DNA of 64,000 nt from CAVQRC01 sp963715045 (GTDB lineage Bacteria; Planctomycetota; Planctomycetia; Pirellulales; Lacipirellulaceae). Positions 55,310 through 64,000 of this stretch are shown piece by piece. The stretch is from assembly GCA_963715045.1 (NCBI GenBank), contig CAVQRC010000004.1:434001-498000 (forward strand), in the 5' to 3' direction. Under the pieces are notes generated by a model. It had not been told where the DNA came from and did not search any database. It saw only the letters and a program-made list of their open reading frames with translations. The position numbers were made by a program, and so were the translations under genes. The first letter of the stretch is position 1. Each line of letters begins with the position of its first letter.

Positions 55310-55936
55310 TCAGCGTCGCCGTTTTGCCACACGACGCTGTAAGCGAACGCCGTCCAGCCCGTGGTAAGACAGCAGCAGAGTCCCGTCCGCAGCGATCCGG
55401 TCGAACATGCGAAAAATCACCTGTTGCTCGCCCGGCCAAGGATAGCACGAGATTAAGGCGAAGTCGTCCGGATCAAGGCCGAGTTCCTCGTACGCGTCCT
55501 GGCCGTCAAATCTCAACCACGACGATTCGCCCAGTTCGCTTTCCAGATCCTGGCAGCGATGAGGGATAAAGCTGCCTGTCGAGAACTCGGCCGGCAACTC
55601 GAATTCTTCCGCCAATGCGCATGCTTCGCGGATCAGATCCGGTTCAATCTCGATTCCGACTGCGTCCCACTCCAGGATCGCAGCCAGGCAGGTAACCACA
55701 CCAAATCCGCTACCCCATTCGCAGAAGCTTCGTGTGGGGGCCAGGTCGCGGTTGGCAATCTCATCCAGGGCCCAATAGACCTGAACGAAATCACTCGGTA
55801 CGAAGGCCGGGACCGGGGTCTCCGAAAACGTATTGAAGAACTGCTCGATGCGGTCGTCCGCAGCGTTGAGCAGCCGCGTCACCTCGGGGCTGAGGACACG
55901 CGGGGTCACCGGCAGGGGAACGTCGACCAGTGGCAT
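55310..55936 (-). CDS. SAM-dependent methyltransferase-like protein, C-terminus uncertain
   Basis: This encodes about 208 aa from ATG 55936, which is favoured over the longer upstream frame because the conserved part (VTPRVLSPEVTRLL) starts there. Motif I is FCEWGSGFGVVTCLA, followed by an acidic VGIEIEPDLIREA, and later ALISCYPWPGEQQVIFRMF. This is a class I Rossmann methyltransferase-like fold. After SYHGLDGVR the frame ends quickly in Arg residues. Another frame continues at once (AYSVVWQNGDADSS) to 55147, so a one-base error near 55340 may hide the true end. The substrate is unknown. Bases 54915-55146 beyond it hold no supported gene. Confidence 0.65.
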   Translation of the reverse strand: MPLVDVPLPVTPRVLSPEVTRLLNAADDRIEQFFNTFSETPVPAFVPSDFVQVYWALDEIANRDLAPTRSFCEWGSGFGVVTCLAAILEWDAVGIEIEPDLIREACALAEEFELPAEFSTGSFIPHRCQDLESELGESSWLRFDGQDAYEELGLDPDDFALISCYPWPGEQQVIFRMFDRIAADGTLLLSYHGLDGVRLQRRVAKRRR

Positions 55937-56158
55937 CTGCAGTAAGAATTCTCGGCAACGCGGCGGGCTGGCGTGGCGATGTGATCCGTGGCGATGGGCC
56001 CGTTCGGGAGATCGACCCGCCAACGCCGGATCAATCTACCGCAGAAAAACTCCCAGAGAGGGAGTGACTGACGTTGAGGTGTTGCAAGCCGGTCTCCGCA
56101 AGCAGGCGAGGCCTGTGTGCGTGACCAGGGGGCCCCTCTTTGAGGGTGTCTTTTGGAG

Positions 56159-56232
56159 TGGGCGATGCAGGGCTCGAACCTGCGACCCCCAGCTTGTCGA
56201 GCTGGTGCTCTAGCCAACTGAGCTAATCGCCC
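56159..56232 (-). tRNA. tRNA-Val (GAC)
   Basis: Read on the minus strand: acceptor GGGCGAT pairs with ATCGCCC plus discriminator A; the D-arm has AGCTCAGTTGGCTAGAGC; the anticodon stem CCAGC/GCTGG encloses loop TCGACAA with anticodon GAC; the T-arm has GGTTCGAGCC. All four arms pair. CCA is not encoded. It lies between the methyltransferase-like gene and thrS. Confidence 0.95.
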
Positions 56233-56451
56233 GTCATGATGACGCCTGCAAGGATATGGGAGAAGTTCCCCCAGCCGCCCTCGCAGGCCCTCCAATATAA
56301 CGATTTGGGTCCCGCCGACCAGGGGATTGCGAGGCCGCCGCAGGTACACGCACCGCCGTTGGCGGCCGTGCCTTGAGACGGCTATACTTGCGGCCCGCCG
56401 CGAGCTGCCTTCGCCATGGATTCCGATTTTATTGCAGGTTCTTACGCTACG

Positions 56452-58438
56452 ATGCTCCAGGTTATTCTGCCCGACGGCAGTCAGAAAGAATTCGACGCGC
56501 CTGTGACTGCCTACGAGGTGGCATCCTCGATTGGCCCGGGACTCGCCAAGGCGGCCCTGCTGGCTGAAGTGGATGGCAACCCGATCGACTTGCATGCCCC
56601 GTTACCGACCAGCGGTCAGATCCAACTCCGGTTGTTGACCAAGAAAGACGTCGACGCTCTCCCCGTCATGCGACACTCCTGCGCCCACGTGATGGCCCAG
56701 GCCGTGATGCGGCTGTTCGATGCCACGCAACTCGCGTTTGGCCCCACGACCAACCAGGGGTTTTATTACGACTTTTCCCTCGAGCACGCGTTGTCGGAAG
56801 AGGACTTTCCGGCGATCGAAGCCGAGATGAGAAAGATCGTCGCCGCCGACGAGCCGTTCGAACGGCTGGAAAAGCCCCGCGCCGAGGCCCTCCAACTATG
56901 CCGCGAGCTCGGTCAGAGATTCAAGGTCGAGCACATCGAGACCGGACTCGCCGACCAACCGCAGCTCTCATTTTATCGCCAGGGTGAGTTTATCGATCTC
57001 TGCCGGGGGAAGCACATCCCCAGTACCCGCCACATCGGCAAAGCATTCAAGCTGCTGAGTGTGGCCGGCGCCTTCTGGAAAGGGGACGCCAGTCGTGAGC
57101 AACTGCAGCGACTCTATGCGACCGCCTTTTTCGAAAAGGCTGAACTTCAGGAGTACCTGCGGCAACTGGAAGAGGCCAAGAAGCGGGATCACCGCGTGCT
57201 GGGCAAAAAGCTCGAGCTGTTCACGATCAGTCAGACCGTGGGTTCGGGACTCATCCTGTGGTTGCCCAAGGGAGCGATCATCCGCAGCGTGCTCGAAGAT
57301 CACATCAAACAGGAGCTTCGTCAACGCGGTTACGAGACCGTGTACACGCCGAATATCGGTCGCGTCGAACTCTATCAGATTTCTGGCCACTACCCCTACT
57401 ACAAGGAGAGCCAGTTCGCACCGATCGACATGGAAGACGGCGAGCAGTATCTGCTCAAGCCGATGAATTGCCCGCACCACATCATGATCTACAAGTCGAA
57501 GCCGCGAAGCTATCGCGACCTGCCCGTCCGGCTGGCGGAATTCGGCACGGTCTATCGTTACGAGCAGTCGGGTGAGCTGTCGGGGATGACGCGGGTGCGG
57601 GGCTTTACGCAGGACGACGCCCACATCTTCTGTACCGAGGACCAGGTCGCCGATGAGTTCCGCGGCTGTCTCGAGATGACGCGGAGCGTGCTGGCGGACC
57701 TCGGCATGGATCGCTATCGGGTACGGCTCGGGTTTCGCGACCCCGACAGTACGAAATACGTCGGTGGCGACGAAGTCTGGGATCGGGCCGAACGATCTCT
57801 CGAAAGTGTGTGTCGTGAAATGGATCTGCCGGACCTCTCGGTCGAGCCCGGAGAGGCCGCCTTCTACGGCCCGAAGGCCGATTTCGTGGTGACCGACTGT
57901 ATCGGCCGCGAGTGGCAACTCGGCACCGTGCAACTCGACTACAATCTGCCCAGCGCCACAGCGATTCGATCTTGAATATATCGGGGCCGACAACACGCCC
58001 CATCGGCCCGTCATGATCCATCGGGCTCCCCTCGGCTCGATGGAACGCTTCATCGGCGTGTTGATCGAGCACTTCGCCGGAGCGTTTCCGTTGTGGTTGG
58101 CACCCGAGCAGGTACGGGTCCTGACCGTCAGCGAGAAGTCGGAAGACTACGGCCGCGAAGTAGAAGCCGTTCTTTCCGCGGCGGGAATACGGGTTCAGGG
58201 GGATTACCGTGGCAGCAAGCTGGGGGCGAAGATCCGCGACGCCCAATTGCAGCTCATCCCCTACATGCTCGTGGTGGGTGAGAAAGACCAGCAGCAGCAG
58301 ACGGTGACGGTTCGCGACCGTATCGAAGGAGATCTGGGAGCCATGAGTGTTTCCGAGTGCCTCGCCAAGCTGCAGCAGGAGATCGCCGGCCGGACTGTTC
58401 GGCAAGTGGCCGAACCGCCCCAGGTATCGCTGGCATGA
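56452..58438 (+). CDS. thrS: Threonyl-tRNA synthetase, apparent frameshift
   Basis: The start ATG 56452 (LQVILPDGSQKEF) gives the usual TGS-domain beginning; ATG 56416 is an in-frame alternative. The editing domain has MRHSCAHVMAQAV and FYRQGEFIDLCRGKHIPST. The class II core has LKPMNCPHHIMIYKS (zinc Cys), FTQDDAHIF and YGPKADFVVTD. After VQLDYNLPS the literal frame stops at 57975, but another frame continues QRFDLEYIGADNTPHRPV, MIHRAPLGSMERFIGVL and the anticodon-binding domain to 58438. One extra base near 57955 explains it. The enzyme is normally essential and single-copy, so a sequencing error is likelier than a dead gene. infC follows. Confidence 0.93.
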
Positions 58439-58738
58439 ATGCTACTCAGGAGGGCGGAACCTCGAGTTCGAATGGCGGATCGGAGGTCGCGGCGATTGGC
58501 CCGCCAAGGTCCGCGTCCGCTCTGCGGAGGTCACCGTGGGCGTCGCTGCCGGCGGAACTGTTGACCTCCCTTCCGCGGCTCCAGGATACTGGGTGCCCGA
58601 ATCCGGCCTGCAGAGGTGGCTTTTTGGCATCCAAATTCCCCACCCGTGAGCTAGAATTCACCGTCCCTGGGGACCTTTACTTCCGTGCTTGCGGCCGGTG
58701 CTGCAGTCGGTATCACACAACCCACTAGGAGTCCAGCC
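58439..58738. other. thrS-infC intergenic region
   Basis: About 300 bp without a supported gene. It contains AGGAG at 58727-58731, the infC ribosome site. No L20-type leader or other RNA element was recognised by eye. Confidence 0.45.
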
Positions 58739-59242
58739 ATCGAACGCAAGCAGCATCGGATCAATGATCAGATCCGCGTCACTCCGATCCGTGTGATCGC
58801 CGCCGACGGGGAACAGCTTGGCATCATCGAGACCGAGGAGGCCATGACGCGCGCCCGTGACGCCGGCCTGGACCTGGTCGAGGTCGCCCCCCAGGAGCGT
58901 CCCCCAGTGTGCCGGATCATGGACTTCGGCAAGTTCAAGTATCAGCAACGCAAGCGGGCGTCCAAGGGACACTCGCATCATGGAAAGAACAAAGAGTTGC
59001 GGCTCCGCCCGAAGATCGGCGAGCACGACTTCATGACCAAGGTCAATCGGGCCCGCAAATTCCTCGAGCAACGCGATAAGGTCGTCTTTTCGATCGTGTT
59101 TCGTGGTCGCGAAAACGCGCACGTCGAAGAAGGTTTCAAGCTTGTCGAGCGGCTCAACGCCGAGCTGTCCGAGACAGGGAAGCTCGAGCAAAAGCCAGCT
59201 CTCCAGGGACGCCGCATCGTCGTGATCTACTCTCCCAGGTAG
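58739..59242 (+). CDS. infC: Translation initiation factor IF-3 with AUC start codon
   Basis: About 167 aa. The best start is ATC at 58739: AGGAG lies 7 nt upstream, and the product begins ERKQHRINDQIRVTPIRVI, the conserved IF-3 N-terminus. A GTG at 58685 is in frame but lacks a good site and adds an unrelated leader. Domains: N-domain with EQLGIIETEEAMTRARDAG and CRIMDFGKFKYQQRKR, then the C-domain GEHDFMTKVNRARKFLEQRD. infC is known for rare AUU/AUC starts that let IF-3 repress its own translation. It follows thrS as in many bacteria, but no rpmI-rplT follows here. Confidence 0.93.
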   Translation: MERKQHRINDQIRVTPIRVIAADGEQLGIIETEEAMTRARDAGLDLVEVAPQERPPVCRIMDFGKFKYQQRKRASKGHSHHGKNKELRLRPKIGEHDFMTKVNRARKFLEQRDKVVFSIVFRGRENAHVEEGFKLVERLNAELSETGKLEQKPALQGRRIVVIYSPR

Positions 59243-59369
59243 TTCCCTCATGGATGTCACTGCGGATTGATGTTGCCCGCTGGCAACGACGATCTGCCGG
59301 TTGGCCGCCCCGCTGACGGGCAAGTATTACCGGAATGCTCTCCCCACCTCCTGCACGGCTCTTGCGAAT

Positions 59370-61743
59370 ATGATCGCCGGGCTCCTCTCGGCCGGTTGCC
59401 GTTTCATCACCGAACATCCGCTTCGCGTTGTCTCTGCCTGGCTGGCGTTGATCCTCGTACTTCGGCTCACCGCTCCGGCATGGAACGACGTTACGGTGGA
59501 TGGAGATCTGGCCCACCTGCCGGCGGACGTGCCGAGCATCCGCGGCCAGGCGTTGCTGGCCGAGGCCTTTCCCGATGCGGCCAACAAGAGCGTGCTGGTG
59601 TTTGTCTTTGCCCGGGGGGAAACACCGTTAAGTCGTCAGGATCGCGACCTCGCGATCCGCCTTGCGAACCGCGTCCGCGAGTGGGATGAAGCGGCCGTGA
59701 GTGACGTGTGGACGGAGACGACCGCCGGCGTGGGGCGGATGCTGCGCAGTCGCGATCTCAAAAGCGTTCTCGTCGTGGTCCGGCTCTCGACGGAGTTCAT
59801 GGCCGTCGGGAACATGCCGCTCCTCGAACGCGCAGTGGCCCTGAGCGAAGAGTTCGCCCGAGAAGCGCCCCAGGGTCTCGCAGTAAAAGTGACCGGATCG
59901 GCCGCAATCGGCGCCGACATGTTGACCTCGGCCAGCGAGAGCGTGCGGAACACGCACTGGGCAACGATCGTGCTCGTCCTGGCGGCGACTTTCAATCATC
60001 TATCGATCGCCCGTGCTGGTCGCCGTACCGCTGCTCACGATCGCCGCGTCGCTGCTGGTGGCGACGGACGTATTGGCTCAACTCGCCGTCTGGATGTCCC
60101 CCGAGAACTGGAGCTGGTCATCGTTTCGGATCTTCAAGACGACGAAGATCTTCATCATCGTGGTGTTGTTCGGGGCCGGGACGGACTATTGCCTGTTCCT
60201 GATTGCGCGATGCCGAGAATCTGTCCGCGGTGGGCTGCGGCCGGCGGATGCCGTCCGCGAATCGCTGTGGAGTGTCGGCCCCGCCTTGTTGGCCAGTGCC
60301 CTGACCACCGTGCTCGGGCTGGCGATGATGGGCTGGTCCGAGTTTGGCAAGTTCTCCAGCAGCGGCCCGGCAATCGCGGTGGGTTTGCTGGTGACTCTTG
60401 CGGCGAGCTTGACCCTCGCCCCGGCCCTCATTCGGCTGATCCAGGTGAAATTCGCTGCCGGTCTGGAAGCGTTTGCTGTCCTCCCCGCCAGTGCCCCGGA
60501 GCGTTCTGGTCGGCGGCCGCGGGCTGCTCGTCTCTGGCAATCGCTGGCCCGAGTCGTGACCGCGCATCCTGCGCTGGTGCTGCTGCTGAGTGTGTTTTTG
60601 CTCTCACCGCTGGCCATCCAGGGCTGGAACGTGCCTGTCACTTATGACCTTGTCAGCGAGTTGCGGGCCGGTCGGCCGAGTCGCCAGGGGATGCACTTAC
60701 TCGAATCGCATTTCGAAGTTGGCCAACTGGCCCCGTTGACCGTTCTTGTGCAATCCAACAGCGGCGATTACTTGAGTGATTCGGGGCGCGAAGAGATCGC
60801 GAGACTCGGCAAACAGTTGTGCGACCTCGCCGGTGTGGCCAAGGTACTGAGTCTCGATCAGCCGTTCGGTGATCCGCCGGGCGCAACGCGTCTGTTCTCG
60901 TCGGCCGGGTTGGCCACGATGGCGGCCCGCCATAATCCCGACGTGGAAGCCAACTTCGTGTCGGTCGAACCGCACATTGCCGGTCAGGTTGCCCGACTCC
61001 AGGTGCTGTTCCACCACAACCCTTTTTCGGCCCAGGCTCTGGAAACGCTTGACCGGGTCCAGCAGACGCTGCTGAGCTTGAAAGCTCGGCCCCAATGGCG
61101 GGATACGGTGTTCGAAGTTGCTGGTGTGACTGCGGGGATCCACGACCTCCGCGAGATCACGCTCAGCGACCGCCATCGAATCCAATGGCTCGTCGTGCTG
61201 GCGGTCTACGTCGTGCTGCTGGCTCTGCTCCGCCGTCCCCTCGTCGCGGCGTATCTGATCCTGACCGTCCTGCTGACGTACTTCGTGACGATCGGCGCCA
61301 CGGAGATTGTGTTCGCCGGCCTGTACGGGGACTCGTACGTCGGAATCGATTGGAAGGTTCCGATCTTCTTGTTCGTGATCCTCGTGGCAGTGGGTGAGGA
61401 CTACAACATTTATATCGTGACCCGCATTCTCGAGGAGCAGCCACGGCTCGGACACCTGGCGGGGATTCGGGCTGCCGTCGAGCGGACCGGCGGCGTGGTG
61501 ACGAGTTGCGGAGTGATCATGGCCGGCACGTTCATCGCCATGACGACAGGTACGCTGCGGGGCATGACCGAATTGGGGTTCGCGCTTTCGCTGGGAATCC
61601 TGCTCGATACGTTCGTCGTCAGGACGCTGCTGGTGCCCGCCTTCATGGCGTCGCTGCGCCCCACGGAAGGTCGGCTTTCGCGGCCGCATGCGGGCCTCGC
61701 GGAGCCCCTGGAGGTGCCGTCTGCGGGAGTGTCGAAACCGTGA
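59370..61743 (+). CDS. MMPL/RND family transporter, apparent frameshift
   Basis: The start at ATG 59370 precedes the first membrane helix (LRVVSAWLALILVLRL); the upstream TTG-started extension is weaker. A periplasmic loop includes FPDAANKSVLVFVF and ends in VRNTHWATIVLVLA. One extra base near 59985 separates this from the second frame (YRSPVLVAVPLLTIAASLLV), which carries GAGTDYCLFLIARC, a second periplasmic loop, and the mirrored GEDYNIYIVTRILEE. Two halves of about five helices each make a complete MMPL of about 790 aa. Such transporters export lipids or hydrophobic compounds. There are no partner genes. Confidence 0.85.
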
Positions 61744-61864
61744 CCCGGGGCCGGTCAAAAAAGCGGTTGCGGGTCGTTTTCAACCGCCGCGCGATGCCGT
61801 ATCATGCTGCCGTCGGCGAGTAAAAAACCTATCACTGCCAGTGTTTTTGAAAAGGGATGAATCG

Positions 61865-63292
61865 ATGACTCCACAAGAAGTTCTGGCCCTCTGCCGCGAA
61901 CGTGACGTCAAAGCCGTGGACATGCGATTTATGGATTTTCCCGGGCTTTGGCAGCACTTTACGATTCCCGTCGACAAGCTCAGCGAAGATGTGTTCGAGG
62001 ACGGCCTGGGTTTCGACGGCTCCAGCATCCGCGGCTGGCAGGCGATCAACGAGAGCGACATGATTCTGGTGCCGCAGCCCGAGTCCGCGATTGTCGATCC
62101 GTTCACCAAGTTGCCGACGCTGATGATGATCTGCAACATTCAGGATCCGATCACTCGCGAAGACTATACCCGCGATCCGCGCAACGTCGCCCGCAAGGCG
62201 GTCAACTACCTCAAGAGCACCGGGATCGCCGATACGTGTTACATCGGACCCGAAGCAGAATTCTTCATCTTCGACGACGTTCGCTATGAGCAGACGCCGA
62301 ACGAGGCATTCTTCTTCGTGGACAGCATCGAAGGGCAGTGGAACCGCGGCAAGAATACCAAGGCGGCCGGCGAGGGCCCCAACCTGGGCAACAAACTACG
62401 GCACAAAGAAGGTTATTTTCCCGTCCCGCCTGCCGACCAGATGATGGACATCCGCAATGAAATGATGCAGGTGATGGTCGATTCGGGTTTGAGTGTCGAA
62501 GCCCAGCATCACGAAGTCGGAACGGCAGGCCAGTCGGAAATCGATCTGCAGTTCAGCGAGCTGGTACAGATGGCCGACAACATGTGCCTCTACAAGTACA
62601 TCGTCAAGAACGTGGCGTACAAACACGGCAAGACGGTGACTTTCATGCCCAAGCCGATCTACGGCGACAACGGCTCCGGCATGCACACCCACTTATCGCT
62701 CTGGAAGGGTGACGATCCGCTGTTTGCCGGCAGCGGCTATGCGGGCCTCAGCGACTCGGCCCTGTTCGCCATTGGTGGCCTGCTCCGGCACGCCCCCAGC
62801 ATCCTGGCCTTCACGAATCCGACGACCAACAGCTACAAGCGACTCGTCCCTGGTTACGAGGCTCCGGTGAACCTCGCCTACTCGCAGCGGAATCGTTCGG
62901 CCGCCTGCCGGATACCCATGTACAGTGCGAGCCCGAAGTCGAAGCGGGTCGAATTCCGCTGCCCCGATCCGAGTTGTAATCCCTACCTCGCCTTCTCCGC
63001 GATGTTGATGGCGGCCCTGGATGGGATTCAAAACAAGATCCATCCAGGCGAACCGCTCGACAAAGATATTTACGACCTGCCGCCCGAGGAGCTCGCCGAA
63101 GTGCCGACCACGCCCGGTTCACTCGAAGCAGCCCTGGCAGCACTCCACAAGGATCACGAATTCCTGCTCCGCGGAGATGTCTTCACCGAGGATGTGATCA
63201 GCACGTGGATCCACTACAAAACTGAGAACGAGACCAAGGCCCTGGCGCTCCGGCCGCATCCCGCCGAGTTCTGCATGTACTACGACATCTGA
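61865..63292 (+). CDS. glnA: Type I glutamine synthetase
   Basis: This encodes 475 aa from ATG 61865, with an AAGGGATG site just upstream; an earlier in-frame start overlaps the MMPL gene and is rejected. The N-terminal beta-grasp has FMDFPGLWQHFTIPV and GFDGSSIRGW. Catalytic region: YIGPEAEFFIFDD, EVGTAGQSEIDLQF, NGSGMHTHLSLW and NRSAACRIPMYS. The C-terminal DKDIYDLPPEELAEVP keeps the Tyr that is adenylylated in GSI-beta enzymes, so control by an adenylyltransferase is expected. It makes glutamine from glutamate and ammonia. Confidence 0.96.
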   Translation: MTPQEVLALCRERDVKAVDMRFMDFPGLWQHFTIPVDKLSEDVFEDGLGFDGSSIRGWQAINESDMILVPQPESAIVDPFTKLPTLMMICNIQDPITREDYTRDPRNVARKAVNYLKSTGIADTCYIGPEAEFFIFDDVRYEQTPNEAFFFVDSIEGQWNRGKNTKAAGEGPNLGNKLRHKEGYFPVPPADQMMDIRNEMMQVMVDSGLSVEAQHHEVGTAGQSEIDLQFSELVQMADNMCLYKYIVKNVAYKHGKTVTFMPKPIYGDNGSGMHTHLSLWKGDDPLFAGSGYAGLSDSALFAIGGLLRHAPSILAFTNPTTNSYKRLVPGYEAPVNLAYSQRNRSAACRIPMYSASPKSKRVEFRCPDPSCNPYLAFSAMLMAALDGIQNKIHPGEPLDKDIYDLPPEELAEVPTTPGSLEAALAALHKDHEFLLRGDVFTEDVISTWIHYKTENETKALALRPHPAEFCMYYDI

Positions 63293-63300
63293 ATCCCTGC

Positions 63301-63357
63301 GGCGTCTGATTCCCGGCAGCGTGTGATTCCCGGCAGCGTGTGATTCCCGGCAGTGAC
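63301..63357. repeat. Short tandem repeat between glnA and citrate synthase
   Basis: Three consecutive copies of a ~19-bp unit, 'tgattcccggcagcgtg' (the last changed to 'cagtgacc'), lie directly after the glnA stop. It could be a spacer repeat; no terminator function is evident. Confidence 0.6.
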
Positions 63358-63373
63358 CGCGGCGATGACGCGG

Positions 63374-64000
63374 CTACCGCCAATCCGGATCGACGTAATC
63401 GCGTTCGGTCGGTCCCACGTAGACCTGCCGCGGTCGGTAGATGCGGCCGTCCGCGGCCCGGGCCTCCATCCAATGGGCAATCCAGCCCGGCATCCGGCCG
63501 ATCGCGAACATCACCGTGTACATATTCGTCGGAATGCCGATTGCCCTCAGCAGAATGCCCGAATAGAAATCGACGTTCGGGTACAGATTGCGGCTGACGA
63601 AATAGTCGTCGTCCAAAGCGCACTCTTCCAGACGCTGTGCGATATCCAGCAGCGGATCGGAACGGCCGAGCTTGTTCAAGACCCGCGTCGCGTGCTTGCG
63701 AAGGATGTAAGCTCGCGGATCGTAACTCTTGTAAACGCCATGGCCGAATCCGAATAGCTTGCACTTCTTCTGCTTGACACCCTCGATCAGGTCGCTGACC
63801 TTCATCCCGGTTTGATGGATGTGTTTGAGCTGCTCGATGACCGCGACATTCGCTCCGCCGTGTAGAGGTCCCCACAAGGCACACACGCCGGCGGCACAGG
63901 ACGCGAACAAGTTCGCGCCCGAGGAACCCACCATGCGGACCGTGGAAGTCGAGCAGTTCTGTTCGTGATCGGCATGCAACAGGAAAAACGTCGACAACGC
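63374..64000 (-). CDS. gltA: Citrate synthase (N-terminus beyond the window)
   Basis: The last 208 or so residues are visible and the frame stays open to the window end. Active-site regions: LLHADHEQNCSTSTVR, ALWGPLHGGANVAVI (His), GFGHGVYKSYDPRA (His) and NVDFYSGILLRAIGIP (Asp). It has the type II/hexameric citrate synthase C-terminus with MPGWIAHWMEAR. It condenses acetyl-CoA and oxaloacetate at the start of the TCA cycle. It converges on glnA; the 81 bp between them carry three copies of GATTCCCGGCAGYGTG/AC words. Confidence 0.93.
   Translation of the reverse strand, partial: ALSTFFLLHADHEQNCSTSTVRMVGSSGANLFASCAAGVCALWGPLHGGANVAVIEQLKHIHQTGMKVSDLIEGVKQKKCKLFGFGHGVYKSYDPRAYILRKHATRVLNKLGRSDPLLDIAQRLEECALDDDYFVSRNLYPNVDFYSGILLRAIGIPTNMYTVMFAIGRMPGWIAHWMEARAADGRIYRPRQVYVGPTERDYVDPDWR

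Noticed and set aside
54920..55342. 140-aa plus-strand frame between SDR and methyltransferase-like genes
   Set aside because: No good ribosome site and no recognisable motif. It overlaps, antisense, the possible frameshifted end of the methyltransferase-like gene.
61688..61864. glnA start at 61688
   Set aside because: It would overlap the MMPL gene and adds a basic, non-conserved leader. ATG 61865 has a ribosome site and the normal GlnA N-terminus.

Overview
The window looks like a planctomycete chromosome (Planctomycetota; a Pirellulales-type genome is my guess, not shown). Reasons: three DUF1559 proteins with type II pseudopilin-like N-termini, an exosortase/PEP-CTERM pair (an EpsI-like protein and a dockerin-bearing PEP-CTERM protein), an N-terminal LEPR-XLL motif on a giant surface protein, GC-rich coding DNA, and intergenic spaces full of short-word repeats.

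Layout. 1-7.3 kb: tail of a polysaccharide export protein, a secreted Pro-rich protein, EpsI, a DUF1559 protein, a zinc-ribbon membrane protein, a molybdopterin oxidoreductase fused to pentapeptide repeats, a TPR-like protein and a parvulin isomerase. 7.5-14.5 kb: a secreted hypothetical, a large serine recombinase lying between two long direct repeats, and a double PEP-CTERM protein. 14.9-21.1 kb: an ABC-2 exporter pair, a DNA methyltransferase with a GIY-YIG-like tail, a DUF1559 protein and a lipoprotein. 21.5-35.9 kb: one polymorphic-toxin locus on the minus strand. It reads LEPR-XLL, DNRLRE-like, LamG, FG-GAP, Cys-less transglutaminase-like, RHS with inserted golvesin-like domains, then a deaminase-like toxin tip, followed by an overlapping putative immunity gene. 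36.5-50.7 kb: housekeeping genes (TlpA-like, ispD, tyrS, an ABC unit, trkA-trkH, DUF1559, smpB). 51.3-56.2 kb: a ketoacyl synthase, an epimerase, an SDR, a methyltransferase-like gene and tRNA-Val. 56.4-64 kb: thrS-infC, an MMPL transporter, glnA and the start-less end of citrate synthase.

Genes that work together: EpsI, the PEP-CTERM protein and the polysaccharide exporter point to exosortase sorting coupled to exopolysaccharide; TrkA and TrkH form a K+ uptake system; thrS-infC is the classic translation operon; the RHS gene and its downstream partner form a toxin/immunity pair.

Caution about the sequence: at least ten genes, including thrS which should be essential, are each broken by an apparent one-base indel, several in short homopolymers. 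The simplest reading is uncorrected indel error in the assembly, so the frameshifted genes are described as single genes and none is claimed to be a true pseudogene.
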